Source of the DNA: Planctomycetia bacterium
Lineage (GTDB): Bacteria > Planctomycetota > Phycisphaerae > UBA1845 > UTPLA1
Reading direction: 5' to 3'
Length of the DNA stretch: 64,000 nucleotides
NCBI GenBank assembly: GCA_015075745.1
Contig: JABTTW010000001.1
Location: forward strand, 2,170,001-2,234,000
This document shows, in pieces, positions 41,988-51,264 of the stretch. Within the stretch, counting starts at the first letter, position 1; every line of letters begins with the position of its first letter. The notes under the pieces are model-generated. The model ran no database searches. It was not told where the DNA came from and worked only from the letters and a program-made list of their open reading frames with translations. The translations under genes and the position numbers were made by a program.

Positions 41988-44264
41988 ATGACCACCCAAT
42001 TGCCGCGTCCCGCACCAAACCCGCCGACCGATGCCGACGCGCCGGCCGCCGGCGCGTGGTATCTCATTCGCGGCACGCTCACGCTGGCGATCGTCACCGC
42101 CATCCTGCACGGCTTCTCACTGTTCGACGGAACGATCCTCGACGACTACTGGCACCAGAAGGGTCTGCGCGAGCACGGATGGTCGTTCGGCGAACTACTC
42201 AAGACCCTGATCATCGCGCCGGGCGATTTCATCCACGCGTGGTGGCAGACGCAGGATGTCCGCTGGGATTACCTGCGCCCGTTCTTCATCATCTGCATGA
42301 AGACGCTGTACGTCATCGTCGGCAAGGGCGACCCCACGGCGCTTCACGCCTTCAGCATCGCCCTGCACTTCGTCTCCGCCCTGCTCATCTGGCGGCTGGC
42401 GTGGCTGCTCACGCGCAACCAGACGTGGAGCCTCGTCGGGGCACTGCTCTTCGTCGTCTATCCGCACACGGTCGTGACAGTCGCGTGGCCCTCCTCGCAG
42501 AATGTCGTCATACAAACGGCGCTGCTCCTGGGCACATTGCTCTGCTACATCCGCGCTTCCGGGCTGACGATCGCCCCCGACTCTCAGAGTCTGACGTCGC
42601 CGGTCAATCCCGCGCCGCTTCGCAAGGGCCCGCTGGTTGCGGTCATGTTGCTGTGGCTGCTGGCGATCTTCACGCGCGAAAACGCCATCCTCATGCCCGC
42701 GATATTCGTGTCATTCGATCTGGCCTTCGGCGGTCTGCGTCACGCGTGGGCGCGGCGTTGGTTCTACGCCGCATGCTTCGCTGTCGGCTGCGCGTTCATG
42801 TTGTGGCGACAAGGACTCGGCATTCACCCATTGCCCGAGGTCTATTGCCGCAGGCCCGCCGGCGACTGGGGCGAGTATCTGCCGTGGCTCGTCGCCAAGT
42901 TTCTCCACTACATCTGCGCCAGCGTCTGGCTCGCCCCCATGACCGTCGGCCCGACGGGGCGATTCAACCCCTGGACCGAGGCGCCGGGCGACTGCGCGCT
43001 GATGCTGGTAATCGTCGGCGGATTGGCGGTGTTTTATTTTCTCGCATCGAGAAATGCGCGCGGCTGGTGGATCTGGCCGCTCTGGATCGCCCTGTTCATC
43101 GTGCCCGTCGCCGCGGTGATCGCCACGCCGCACTCAGGCTACATGAGCGCCGTCGGCTTCGCCCTGGCGGCAGCGGTTGGAACCTCGGCGGCCATCCGAA
43201 CGCAATCGCGCCGCATCGCCCGCACCGCCGTCGGACTCACCTTCTTCTACGCCGCGAGCATGGGATTCATGGCGGGCGTGAATCGCCTGCAATGGTTCGG
43301 GACCGACGCCGCGGAGAAATACACGCCGAACTGGGTCATGGTCGATCCGCCGGATCAATCGACGACGGACGTCTTCTTCATCAACCTGCCGTTCGTGAAT
43401 GTCTACTGCAAGCCGAACCTGACGGCGCGACTGGGCCCGTGGTTCGACGAAGTGAACCTCCACGCCCTCACCTACGCCCCGCGGCCGTTTTCAATGGGCC
43501 GCGATTATCTCCCCGAGTCGCTCGTCCCGACCCTGCGCACAACGATCGAGCAACAGGACGCCCACAGCTTTACGCTCGCCATCGAGGGCCAGCCCTACTT
43601 TTCGCGCCTGCTCGGACGATTCCTGCTGGAGGCCTTTCGCGGAAAAGAACTTTTCGAGCCCGGCCAGGTCGTGCCGGGAGATTTGTTCGACACGACGATC
43701 CTCTCGGCCGACGAGCAGGGCGTCTGGAAACTGCGCTTCACCTTCACGCGCCGTCTCGACGATCCGGCGCTGCGCTTCTACATGGTCACGAGCGGCTGCG
43801 GCGCGGCGCGCATCCGATTCACCGATGTGTCCGCTCAAAAGGCCGACGCGATCTGGTCGCCGCCGACATTGATCGACGCGGCCTCCATGGTCGAGGCCGG
43901 CCACTCCGGTGCCGCCGAAATGTTATTCTCCGCCGCCGGCTCCACAGATGTCGAATTGTCATCGCAGGCCGGCCACCTCGTTCAACCCGTCGCATATTTC
44001 ATGTCAACCGTGCTCGGCGGACCCTATCAGTCGGAGCTTGCGACGAAGAATCTGACGGCGGAGCAATGGCGATCGTTCGCCGAGTGGTGGCGCACCCGCG
44101 TCGACGATCGGGCGTTGGCCATGACCTGGCTGCACCGAAACGACTTCGACGAGATGATCTACCTGCGCAGCGAGGCGGACTGGGATCGCTTCGTCGCCAG
44201 CTTTGCGGTTGACACGGACCTGTATCTGACCGGAAAACCCTTTCCCGGACCCCGAGGGCACTGA
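41988..44264 (+). CDS. Large membrane protein, glycosyltransferase family 39/83-like
   Basis: The 758-residue protein has about ten membrane helices in its first 440 residues and a soluble C-terminal domain of about 310 residues. The first periplasmic loop carries DGTILDDYWHQKGLREHGW, an acidic DD motif placed like the catalytic Asp/Glu of polyprenyl-phosphate-sugar transferases, followed by the WRLAWLLTRNQTWSLVGALLFVVYPHTVV pattern. Such enzymes move sugars from lipid carriers to lipids or proteins. The overlapping open frame at 41903-44212 is a shadow. The next gene starts three bases after the stop. Confidence 0.65.
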   Translation: MTTQLPRPAPNPPTDADAPAAGAWYLIRGTLTLAIVTAILHGFSLFDGTILDDYWHQKGLREHGWSFGELLKTLIIAPGDFIHAWWQTQDVRWDYLRPFFIICMKTLYVIVGKGDPTALHAFSIALHFVSALLIWRLAWLLTRNQTWSLVGALLFVVYPHTVVTVAWPSSQNVVIQTALLLGTLLCYIRASGLTIAPDSQSLTSPVNPAPLRKGPLVAVMLLWLLAIFTRENAILMPAIFVSFDLAFGGLRHAWARRWFYAACFAVGCAFMLWRQGLGIHPLPEVYCRRPAGDWGEYLPWLVAKFLHYICASVWLAPMTVGPTGRFNPWTEAPGDCALMLVIVGGLAVFYFLASRNARGWWIWPLWIALFIVPVAAVIATPHSGYMSAVGFALAAAVGTSAAIRTQSRRIARTAVGLTFFYAASMGFMAGVNRLQWFGTDAAEKYTPNWVMVDPPDQSTTDVFFINLPFVNVYCKPNLTARLGPWFDEVNLHALTYAPRPFSMGRDYLPESLVPTLRTTIEQQDAHSFTLAIEGQPYFSRLLGRFLLEAFRGKELFEPGQVVPGDLFDTTILSADEQGVWKLRFTFTRRLDDPALRFYMVTSGCGAARIRFTDVSAQKADAIWSPPTLIDAASMVEAGHSGAAEMLFSAAGSTDVELSSQAGHLVQPVAYFMSTVLGGPYQSELATKNLTAEQWRSFAEWWRTRVDDRALAMTWLHRNDFDEMIYLRSEADWDRFVASFAVDTDLYLTGKPFPGPRGH

Positions 44265-44267
44265 CGC

Positions 44268-45698
44268 GTGTTCGCCGACGGCATCGCCAAAACGACAAGA
44301 CGTACTCTCCACCTCGCGGTGCTGCTGTGCCTCTCCGCGCCCGGCTGCTTCAACGAGCACTCCCATCCGCTTCAAACCGGCGACGTGACGCGCCTGAAGT
44401 CCACCGACCATTCGGAGCCCCGTTCGCTGACCGCCCGACCCTGGCTCCGTGAAGCGAATCGACAATTCAAACATCTCCTCCCGTCGGGCAAAGACACCGC
44501 GATCCTCACCGAAGACCTTCTCGATTCCGACGGAATGCCGATCGACGTCCTCGGTCGCTACGGCTACCGCTTCGAGCAGATGGACAGCCTCATTCATAAT
44601 TTCGACGGCATGTCCAACTCCGCCCAGGCAACCGGCGACAACTTCGTCGCGGGCCATTCCACGCCGCCCTGGCCCGGCTTTGAGCAGGTGTGGATTCCGA
44701 TCAACGACAAGCTCTCGCTTTCCGGGCGTCTCGGTTTCGCAATGAAGGACGGCAAGCCGATCGACACAAACTGCGTCGTCATCCTCCCCGGCATCTTCGG
44801 CCACAACGACATCTCCCGCACGCGCGACCTGGCCGCGGGCCTCGTCGCATCCGGCATTCATGCGCTGGCTCTCGAAATGCGCGGCAATGGAGACACGGAA
44901 AACCGATACCCCGATGTGTACTATACCTTTGGCGCGCTGGAGTCAGGCGATCTTCTGGTCGTCTCCGAGTGGCTCCAGACGAAGCCCCACGTGCAGCGTA
45001 TCGGCCTCGTCGGCTTCTGCTGGGGCGCCAATCAAGCCCTGATCACGGCATGGTTCGACAGTCGCCTCGAAAACGACCCGAGTATTTCCGCGAAAATGGC
45101 GCCGCACTTGCGACCCGTCTCTGCCAGGCAGCACTTTGAAGCGGGCGTCATGGTGTTCTCGCCGGTGCTGCGCTTTGAGGAAGTGATCGAGAGTCTGAAG
45201 AAGCCGCAGCAGATGCTCGTGCACCCCGTGTTCTGCTCCCTACAAGGCACGGTGGAGAACCGCTTCCGCCAAAAAAATCACGAAAAGACGCACGTATTCA
45301 AGCCCGGCGATTCGCCCAGAAGCCTGCGCGAGCTGATCGATTGCGAATTCGCCCGATCGGAGATGAGCTATCCCGAAGCCCCCGACGACACGATGGACTT
45401 CTTTCGCATGCTGCCCTTCCGCGACCTTCCAGACAACGGCAAGCTGACGCGCACGCCGGTCCCGGTCGTCATCGTCCATGCCGCCGATGATCCGCTCGCC
45501 AACGCCAACGACGTCGCGGAGCTCATCCTGCGAACACCGAATCCCAACGTCGCAGCGATCGTCCTTGCCGGCGGAGGTCACGTCGGCTTCGCGCCATTCG
45601 CTCGCAAATACTTCTATAGTCTCATCGTGAACTTCTTTGACCCGCAGACCGGCCCGGCGGCAGCGACCCTTCCGCCGTCCATCGCCCCGAAGGAATAA
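44268..45698 (+). CDS. Lipoprotein alpha/beta hydrolase with a cysteine nucleophile motif
   Basis: The 476-residue protein starts with GTG, has a signal and lipobox LSAPGC (Cys 27), then an alpha/beta hydrolase domain: VVILPGIFGHNDISRTRDLAAGLVASGIHALALEMRGNGDTE, the nucleophile elbow LVGFCWGANQAL (Cys near residue 250), VVIVHAADDPLANAND (Asp) and GGGHVGFAPF (His). A Cys in place of Ser recalls dienelactone hydrolase. YheT-type esterases have the same topology. As a lipoprotein it should act in the periplasm or at the outer membrane. It is translationally linked with its neighbours (3 and 2 bases apart). Confidence 0.8.
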   Translation: MFADGIAKTTRRTLHLAVLLCLSAPGCFNEHSHPLQTGDVTRLKSTDHSEPRSLTARPWLREANRQFKHLLPSGKDTAILTEDLLDSDGMPIDVLGRYGYRFEQMDSLIHNFDGMSNSAQATGDNFVAGHSTPPWPGFEQVWIPINDKLSLSGRLGFAMKDGKPIDTNCVVILPGIFGHNDISRTRDLAAGLVASGIHALALEMRGNGDTENRYPDVYYTFGALESGDLLVVSEWLQTKPHVQRIGLVGFCWGANQALITAWFDSRLENDPSISAKMAPHLRPVSARQHFEAGVMVFSPVLRFEEVIESLKKPQQMLVHPVFCSLQGTVENRFRQKNHEKTHVFKPGDSPRSLRELIDCEFARSEMSYPEAPDDTMDFFRMLPFRDLPDNGKLTRTPVPVVIVHAADDPLANANDVAELILRTPNPNVAAIVLAGGGHVGFAPFARKYFYSLIVNFFDPQTGPAAATLPPSIAPKE

Positions 45699-45700
45699 GC

Positions 45701-46351
45701 GTGAAGCGGCTCTGGATACTGCTGTTCCCGACAATCTTCGGGCTGATCCTCTTCATATCCGCCGGGCGAATCGATCTTCCCTTCTTCTGGATCACGCTCG
45801 CCGTACTCACGCTCACCATGTCGCTCGGCATGGGCGGCATCGATGCAGACTTGATGAAAGAACGAAAGCGCCCCGGCCCCGGCGGCGTCGACCGAATGCT
45901 GCGCTGGCGCGCTATGCCGTTCATGCTGGCACAATTGATCGTCGCGGGGCTCGACGCGGGACGCTTTAACTGGTCAGGAGAGTTTCCACCGTGGCTTCAG
46001 GCGTTGGGCGTGATGATCTGCTGCACGGGCATGCTCATCTCCGGCTGGGCCATGCGCGTCAATCGCTTCTTCTCGCCGGTCGTGCGCATTCAATCAGAAC
46101 GCGGCCATCATCTCATCACCGACGGCCCCTATCGACTCATTCGACATCCCGGATATCTGGGAACCCTGCTCGGTTCGCCGGGGATGAGCATTGCCCTCGG
46201 TTCGTGGTGGTCCATGCTCGCGCTGATCCCCCTGAGCATGCTTCTATTCCGCCGCCTGCTCATCGAAGACCGCTATCTCAAGGAGCATCTCGACGGATAC
46301 GCGCAGTACGCCGAGCGAGTCCGCTTCCGTCTCATCCCCGGCATCTGGTAG
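45701..46351 (+). CDS. Isoprenylcysteine carboxyl methyltransferase (ICMT)-like membrane protein
   Basis: The 216-residue protein has five membrane helices and the ICMT/NnrU-type signature LITDGPYRLIRHPGYLGTLLGSPGMSIALGSWWSML, followed by LLIEDRYLKEHLDGYAQYAERVRFRLIPGIW. The family binds S-adenosylmethionine in the membrane and methylates small or lipid-linked substrates in bacteria. The start is a GTG at 45701, two bases after the previous stop, so it is the last gene of the operon. Confidence 0.82.
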   Translation: MKRLWILLFPTIFGLILFISAGRIDLPFFWITLAVLTLTMSLGMGGIDADLMKERKRPGPGGVDRMLRWRAMPFMLAQLIVAGLDAGRFNWSGEFPPWLQALGVMICCTGMLISGWAMRVNRFFSPVVRIQSERGHHLITDGPYRLIRHPGYLGTLLGSPGMSIALGSWWSMLALIPLSMLLFRRLLIEDRYLKEHLDGYAQYAERVRFRLIPGIW

Positions 46352-46373
46352 CGCGAACCTGATCGAAAGTGAC

Positions 46374-49300
46374 TTACTCCATCTTCCAATCGGGAATGCG
46401 ACCCGGCGTCCACGGCGCGCCCGCCGCTTCCAGCTTCGCCTCAATGCCCGCGAGGTCGTCTTCGATGAGCACTCGCAGACCCGCCAGCACCGGCGCAAAT
46501 TCCTCACCGGCATAGCGATACGCGTCGAGCTGCGTCTTCGTCGGCGGGCTGGTGACAAACCACTGGCCATAGACAAGCGTCGAGACACGGTCGCTGATCG
46601 ACGGCGGTGTCGGTTCCTCGCGGCTGCCCAGCGTCGAGTCGCCGTTCAGCTTCGTGAGTAGATCGGTCAGCCGCTTCTGGATCGAATCGAGATCGGCCAC
46701 CGCCGCCGGATCGGCGTTCGGCGTGTCGATTAGCGCCTTTCGCAAATGGGCGATGCGCGTCTCGGCCTCTCCGGCGATGCGCTGCGCACCGGTCACCGCG
46801 CGATGCAGTCGAGCCGACTTCGCCTGGAAGGCCAGCACCTCGTCGCGGTCCTTCGCGGCAAACGTGGCAATGTCCAGCGGCGTGACCTTGAAGGTCTGCG
46901 GCTCAGCCATTTCGGTCCAAGCGCCGTCAACTTCCTTCGCCAGCGTCACCGTGTATTCGCCCGGCGTCGCCAGGTAGCCGACCGGATCGACGTCCCAGTC
47001 GGCCCGCTCCTCGGTGGAGCGAAGAACAGTCGGCGTCGTCGAAGGATAGCGCAGGTTCCACGTCGCACGATGGATGCCCTTGTCTCGGGACCCTGCCACG
47101 CGTGCAACCGTCTGGCCCTCCGAATTCTTCACCGTGAGCATCACCTGCGGCTCGCGCTCGGTGTCCTCGGCGCGAAGCTCCTCAATCGGCGGAACGCGCG
47201 GCGACTCGCCGGCCTCGATGGCCTTCTTCTCCGCCTCCTTGCGCCGCTCCTTGCGCGTCGTCAGCTTCTCCTTGAGGTAAAAAGAAAACGTCGCGCCGAA
47301 CGGCGGATTCGGTGCGGTGTAATACGAGGTGCCCATCCAGCCGCGACCGCTGCGACCCGAGAACCGGCTCGTCTCGATGTAGCGCAGCGCATCCTTCGCC
47401 GGAAACAGCACCGCGTCCGATTCGAACAGCTTCTCGTCCGCCTGCCGCAGCGCGGCATAGTCATCGAGGATATAGAAGCCCCGCCCGAAGGTCGCCAGCA
47501 CCAGATCATTCTCGCGCCGCTGAATGTCGATGTCTCGCACCGCAATCGTGGGCATCCCGCCCGTCAGTTTGATCCAGTGCGCCCCGCCGTCGACCGTGAA
47601 GTACACACCGAACTCCGTGCCCGCGAACAGCAGATCGGGCTTCTCGTGGTCCTCCGCGATGCTGTAAACGATCTCGCGTTCCGGCAGATCGCCGACGATC
47701 GACTCCCACGTCTGACCGCGATCGGCGCTCCGCAAGGCATACGGCTTGAAGTCGCCGTTCTTGTGATTGTCAAAGGACGCATAAACCGTGTCCTCGCCGT
47801 GTCGCGAGGCGATCAGGCAACTGACATAAGTGACATCCGGAATCGTCGGGAACACGGAAATCTTTCGCCAGTTCTTGCCCGCGTCCTCGGTCACCTGCAC
47901 CAGTCCGTCGTCCGTCCCGACGTAGATCAGGTCCTCGACCAGCGGCGACTCAGTCATCGCTACGCAGTTGCCGTAGATCGACGTCGACCGATGCAGCGCC
48001 ACCGCATCGACGCTCTGCACCTTGCCGAACACCTTGAGCTTGCGCCGATCCAGCTTGCGCGTCAGGTCGTCGCTGATGCAGGTCCAGCTATCGCCCTGAT
48101 CGTCGGAGCGGAACACCTTCTGCGCCGCAAAGTACAGCCGCTTGCGATTGTGGGGGCTGATGATCAGCGGGCTGTCCCAGTTCCACTTCAGCGGGTCTTC
48201 GCCCGGCGCCTCGCGCGGCTTGATGTCGACAATCTCTCCGCTCCGCCGATCGTGGCGCACCAATCCGCCGTGCTGCCACTGGCTATAGACAATGTTGGGG
48301 TCTTCCGGGTCAATCGCCGGCTCAAAGCCGTCGCCCCCCACCGTGCTGAACCATTCCTCATTGGCGATCCCTGCCGGGCTCTTCGTCCTCGAAGGGCCGC
48401 CGAGCGTATTGTTGTCCTGCGTCCCGCCATAGACGTAATAAAACGGCGCGCCGTTATCGACGGCCACGCGATAGAACTGCGTGATCGGCAGGTTCCCCTT
48501 GTGCGTCCAGTTGGCGGCGCGGTCGAAGCTCTCGTAGATGCCGCCGTCGCAGCCGACGAGCAGGTAGTTCGTGTCGTTCGGGTCAATGTAAAGCGCGTGA
48601 TCGTCAACGTGGCGATTCTTGTTCGGCACACGGGAGAACGTCTTGCCCCCGTCGTTCGTCACCTGCATGAAGGTGTCGAGCGAGTAAACGCGGTCCGCGT
48701 TCTTCGGGTCACAGACCAGTTCGTGATAATACTGCGGGCTGCTGGCGTTGTAGTCGCACATCTTCGCCCACGTCTCGCCGCGATCGGTCGAGCGAAAGAA
48801 GCCGCCCTCCTTGTCCTGCGCCTCGATGATCGCATAAACGATGTCCGGGTTCGCCGGGCTCACCGCCACGCCGATGCGGCCCTTGTCGCCCGCCGGGATG
48901 CCGCTGGTGATCTTCCGCCAGGTCTTGCCCGCGTCGGTCGACTTGTGGATGCCGGACTCCGGCCCGCCGTTCACCAGCGTCCACACGTGTCGCCGGCGCT
49001 GATAGGCCGAGGCATACAGCACGTCGGGGTCCCGCGGATCGAAGTGGACCTCGTTCACGCCCGTATCGTCGCTGATGTGCAGAACGCGCTCCCAGGTCTT
49101 TCCGCCGTCGATTGTCTTGTAGAGCCCGCGCTCGCCGCCGCTTCGCCATAGCGGCCCCTGCGCCGCGACATACACCACATTGCTGTCGCGCGGGTCGATG
49201 ATGATCTTGCCGATGTGCTCGGACTCCTTGAGGCCGAGGTTCTCCCACGACTTGCCCCCGTCGCGCGTGCGATAAACGCCGTCGCCGAACGACACGCTGC

Positions 49301-49682
49301 GCTGGCTGTTGTTCTCGCCGGAGCCGACCCATACCACGTTCGGGTTGTTCGGGTCCATCGCCAGGCAGCCGATCGAGTACGACCCCTCCTTGTCGAACAC
49401 CGGCTCGTAGGTGTTGCCCGCGTTGTCCGTTTTCCAAACGCCGCCGGAACAGACCGCCACGAAATAGCGCGCCCGATTGTTCGGGTCCACCGCGAAGTCG
49501 CCGACACGGCCGGACATCATCGCCGGGCCGATACAGCGCAGCGACAATCCGGCGAAGGTCTCGGAAGTCATAAACTTCGGCTTCTCGTCAGCGCTCGCGT
49601 CGGCCGGCTGGCTGGCCGGTGCGGTGGTCGTGCTGATTTGCGGAAGCGCGGCGATGATGCAAAGCGCCAGGAATTGGAGCAT
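46374..49682 (-). CDS. Secreted BNR/sortilin-type beta-propeller protein
   Basis: The 1102-residue protein has a short signal (MLQFLALCIIAALPQIS) and many BNR/Asp-box repeats of the form SxDxGxTW (RTRDGGKSWE, KTIDGGKTWE, KSTDAGKTWR, RSTDRGETWA, VTNDGGKTFS, RSDDQGDSWT, RSADRGQTWE), alternating with DPRDPDVLYA-type strands. That is the sortilin/VPS10 or glycosyl hydrolase (exo-sialidase-like) propeller in two rings, followed by a 300-residue helical and FN3-like tail with EYTVTLAKEVDG. Catalytic sialidase residues are not evident. The ATG at 49682 has AGAGGG upstream; a longer frame adds 15 residues. The function is unknown. Confidence 0.82.
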   Translation of the reverse strand: MLQFLALCIIAALPQISTTTAPASQPADASADEKPKFMTSETFAGLSLRCIGPAMMSGRVGDFAVDPNNRARYFVAVCSGGVWKTDNAGNTYEPVFDKEGSYSIGCLAMDPNNPNVVWVGSGENNSQRSVSFGDGVYRTRDGGKSWENLGLKESEHIGKIIIDPRDSNVVYVAAQGPLWRSGGERGLYKTIDGGKTWERVLHISDDTGVNEVHFDPRDPDVLYASAYQRRRHVWTLVNGGPESGIHKSTDAGKTWRKITSGIPAGDKGRIGVAVSPANPDIVYAIIEAQDKEGGFFRSTDRGETWAKMCDYNASSPQYYHELVCDPKNADRVYSLDTFMQVTNDGGKTFSRVPNKNRHVDDHALYIDPNDTNYLLVGCDGGIYESFDRAANWTHKGNLPITQFYRVAVDNGAPFYYVYGGTQDNNTLGGPSRTKSPAGIANEEWFSTVGGDGFEPAIDPEDPNIVYSQWQHGGLVRHDRRSGEIVDIKPREAPGEDPLKWNWDSPLIISPHNRKRLYFAAQKVFRSDDQGDSWTCISDDLTRKLDRRKLKVFGKVQSVDAVALHRSTSIYGNCVAMTESPLVEDLIYVGTDDGLVQVTEDAGKNWRKISVFPTIPDVTYVSCLIASRHGEDTVYASFDNHKNGDFKPYALRSADRGQTWESIVGDLPEREIVYSIAEDHEKPDLLFAGTEFGVYFTVDGGAHWIKLTGGMPTIAVRDIDIQRRENDLVLATFGRGFYILDDYAALRQADEKLFESDAVLFPAKDALRYIETSRFSGRSGRGWMGTSYYTAPNPPFGATFSFYLKEKLTTRKERRKEAEKKAIEAGESPRVPPIEELRAEDTEREPQVMLTVKNSEGQTVARVAGSRDKGIHRATWNLRYPSTTPTVLRSTEERADWDVDPVGYLATPGEYTVTLAKEVDGAWTEMAEPQTFKVTPLDIATFAAKDRDEVLAFQAKSARLHRAVTGAQRIAGEAETRIAHLRKALIDTPNADPAAVADLDSIQKRLTDLLTKLNGDSTLGSREEPTPPSISDRVSTLVYGQWFVTSPPTKTQLDAYRYAGEEFAPVLAGLRVLIEDDLAGIEAKLEAAGAPWTPGRIPDWKME

Positions 49683-49950
49683 GTCGATATCCCTCTTGTT
49701 AAACGAACGCGGCTCGCAGCGGTCCACCCACCCCCGCAGGCAGGATAGCTGTCACACAGTATCGGCCCTTACCCGACCGAATTAAAGACCCGCTCGACCA
49801 CTCCGCTCGAAAAACCCCGCTCCAAAGAGATGAGACGTGGTTATCAGACCATTAGCCCGCCGAAGTGACACAACTAAATGCGATGAAAATCACTCAACGC
49901 CGGAAACGGCACCGGCAACACGGATGTGTCCGACTGCTGAACAGCCCGAA

Positions 49951-50141
49951 CGCCTCAAAGGCGACAGGCACCGACATCGCCAATGGGTACGACGGTTCCA
50001 CAGCCCGAAGGGCTGAAAGTTAGTAGGCAGTGGCAACGCCGCTGTACACGAAGCCCATCTAGAAACCTCGACCCCAACGGGGTCGCATCACTCCCCCGCC
50101 GCGAACGTACCCGAGCTCAAGAGACGCGCCCCATCGGCGCG
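49951..50141. repeat. Cluster of REP-like short palindromes
   Basis: Five short inverted repeats occur within 190 bases: CGCCTCAAAGGCG (49951-49963), CAGCCCGAAGGGCTG (50001-50015), CAGTGGCAACGCCGCTG (50028-50044), CGACCCCAACGGGGTCG (50069-50085) and CGCGCCCCATCGGCGCG (50125-50141). They share a GC stem of 5-7 bases with a loop of 3-5. This resembles repetitive extragenic palindromes seen in many planctomycete genomes. Confidence 0.55.
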
Positions 50142-50287
50142 AGCGCGGAGCAAGTGTGCATGAATGGAAACGAGTTCGGCAATGTCCAGCAGCCAAGCAA
50201 TAGGGAATCCTGAGGAAACCGATCCGGCCCACCGGCCCCTGGATCTGGTGTCTCAGAGCCGAATCACCAAAAACCCCCCGATTTTCG

Positions 50288-50366
50288 AACCACCGCAACA
50301 CATGCCCGCCACGCGAGTTGCAAGCGTCCGCCAAAACTTTTTTCGCCTATTGTCACCTTCGATTCT
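50288..50366 (-). repeat. Dispersed intergenic repeat, copy C
   Basis: On the minus strand this stretch reads GAATCGAAGGTGACAATAGG, then GCGGACGCTTGCAACTCG and TGGCGGGCATGTGTTGCGG, matching copy A (at 966-1000) and copy B block by block, with mismatches. It lies in the long gap from 49683 to 50664, which has no gene. Confidence 0.6.
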
Positions 50367-50451
50367 GCACGACTTACGCGCGTCCCGCGCCCCTGACGGA
50401 CGCATGACACACGAGCCCTCCGGAATGAACCCACGCACACTCGCTGCCCAA

Positions 50452-50490
50452 AGTTTTGACGTTTTGACTTTTTGGCGTTTTGACGTTTCC
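50452..50490. repeat. Short tandem repeat of GTTTTGAC
   Basis: Four near-copies of GTTTTGAC (GTTTTGACGTTTTGAC, then TTTTTGGCGTTTTGACGT) lie between copies B and C of the dispersed repeat. Confidence 0.7.
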
Positions 50491-50596
50491 ACCAGGAAAC
50501 CACCTAAAACGTGCATCGCCCCAACTCGTGCCCGCCACATGTGTTGGCACAATCCCCGCGAGGCTTGTGTCACCTTATGTCACCTTCGAATTTGCA
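50490..50596 (-). repeat. Dispersed intergenic repeat, copy B
   Basis: The reverse complement carries the same 18-mer as copy A (50566-50583 against 936-953), followed by CTCGCGGG, TGGCGGGCACGAGTTGGGGCGA and GGTGGTTT in the same order. It ends about 70 bases before the GNAT start codon, so it may affect that gene's transcript. Confidence 0.75.
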
Positions 50597-50664
50597 CTCA
50601 ATCCAGGCCCCCGAAACCCCCGGAAGCCGCGACGCAACATCCTCCCGAAGGGTATGATTTCAGC

Positions 50665-51156
50665 ATGTCTCAGAACCACTCCAATTCCCGGTGCGATTCC
50701 GTTTGCCTGCGAAATGTCGAGCCCGCCGACCTGCCCGCCCTCTGCGAGCACCAGCTCGATCCCGAGTCGAATCACATGGCCGTGGCCAATCCGCGCGACG
50801 TCGAGGCGTTTCACGCACACTGGACGAAAATCATCAACGACCCCTCCGTCGTCGCGAAGGCGATCCTCGCCGACGGCGAGATGGTCGGCTATGTCTCGTG
50901 TTTCAACATCGAGGAGAAAAAGTTCGTCGGCTACTGGCTCGCCCGGCCTCACTGGGGCCGCGGCATCGCGTCCCGGGCCATGGCCCTGCTGCTCGAGCAG
51001 GTCACGACTCGGCCGCTCCACGCCCGAATCGCGAAATCAAACGCCGCCTCGCTCCGCGTCCTCGAAAAATGCGGCTTCCAGATCACCGGCTACGAACAAA
51101 CCCCCGCCACCGAACGCTACCCAGCATGCGAGGAGGCGATTCTGATTATGGAATAG
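50665..51156 (+). CDS. GNAT-family N-acetyltransferase
   Basis: The 163-residue protein has the RimJ/RimL-type GNAT pattern: CLRNVEPADLPALCEHQLDPESNHM, GYVSCFNIEEKKFVGYWLARPHWGRGIASRAMALLLEQV (with the acetyl-CoA pyrophosphate loop HWGRGIAS) and ARIAKSNAASLRVLEKCGFQITGYE. It probably acetylates a small molecule or an N-terminus. The frame is open far upstream, but the ATG at 50665 gives a normal length and leaves out the repeat sequence. Confidence 0.88.
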   Translation: MSQNHSNSRCDSVCLRNVEPADLPALCEHQLDPESNHMAVANPRDVEAFHAHWTKIINDPSVVAKAILADGEMVGYVSCFNIEEKKFVGYWLARPHWGRGIASRAMALLLEQVTTRPLHARIAKSNAASLRVLEKCGFQITGYEQTPATERYPACEEAILIME

Positions 51157-51264
51157 GACGGGTACAGATCAATTCCGACTCGCGCGAAAGTGCTCAGGTT
51201 TTTGCGTGGGCGGCGGTAAGAGGAAATGTCAAACGCGAGGACGTGGATTCATCGAAGGAGGAGG

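Noticed and set aside
41903..44212. 769-residue open frame overlapping the membrane glycosyltransferase-like gene
   Set aside because: It is Arg/Pro-rich without domains, while the other frame encodes ordered membrane helices.
46746..49151. 801-residue open frame antisense to the BNR protein
   Set aside because: Shadow of a convincing repeat protein on the minus strand; composition is Arg/Val/His-rich without motifs.
50164..50664. N-terminal extension of the GNAT protein
   Set aside because: The extension consists of the dispersed repeat and tandem repeat sequence; the ATG at 50665 gives normal family length.
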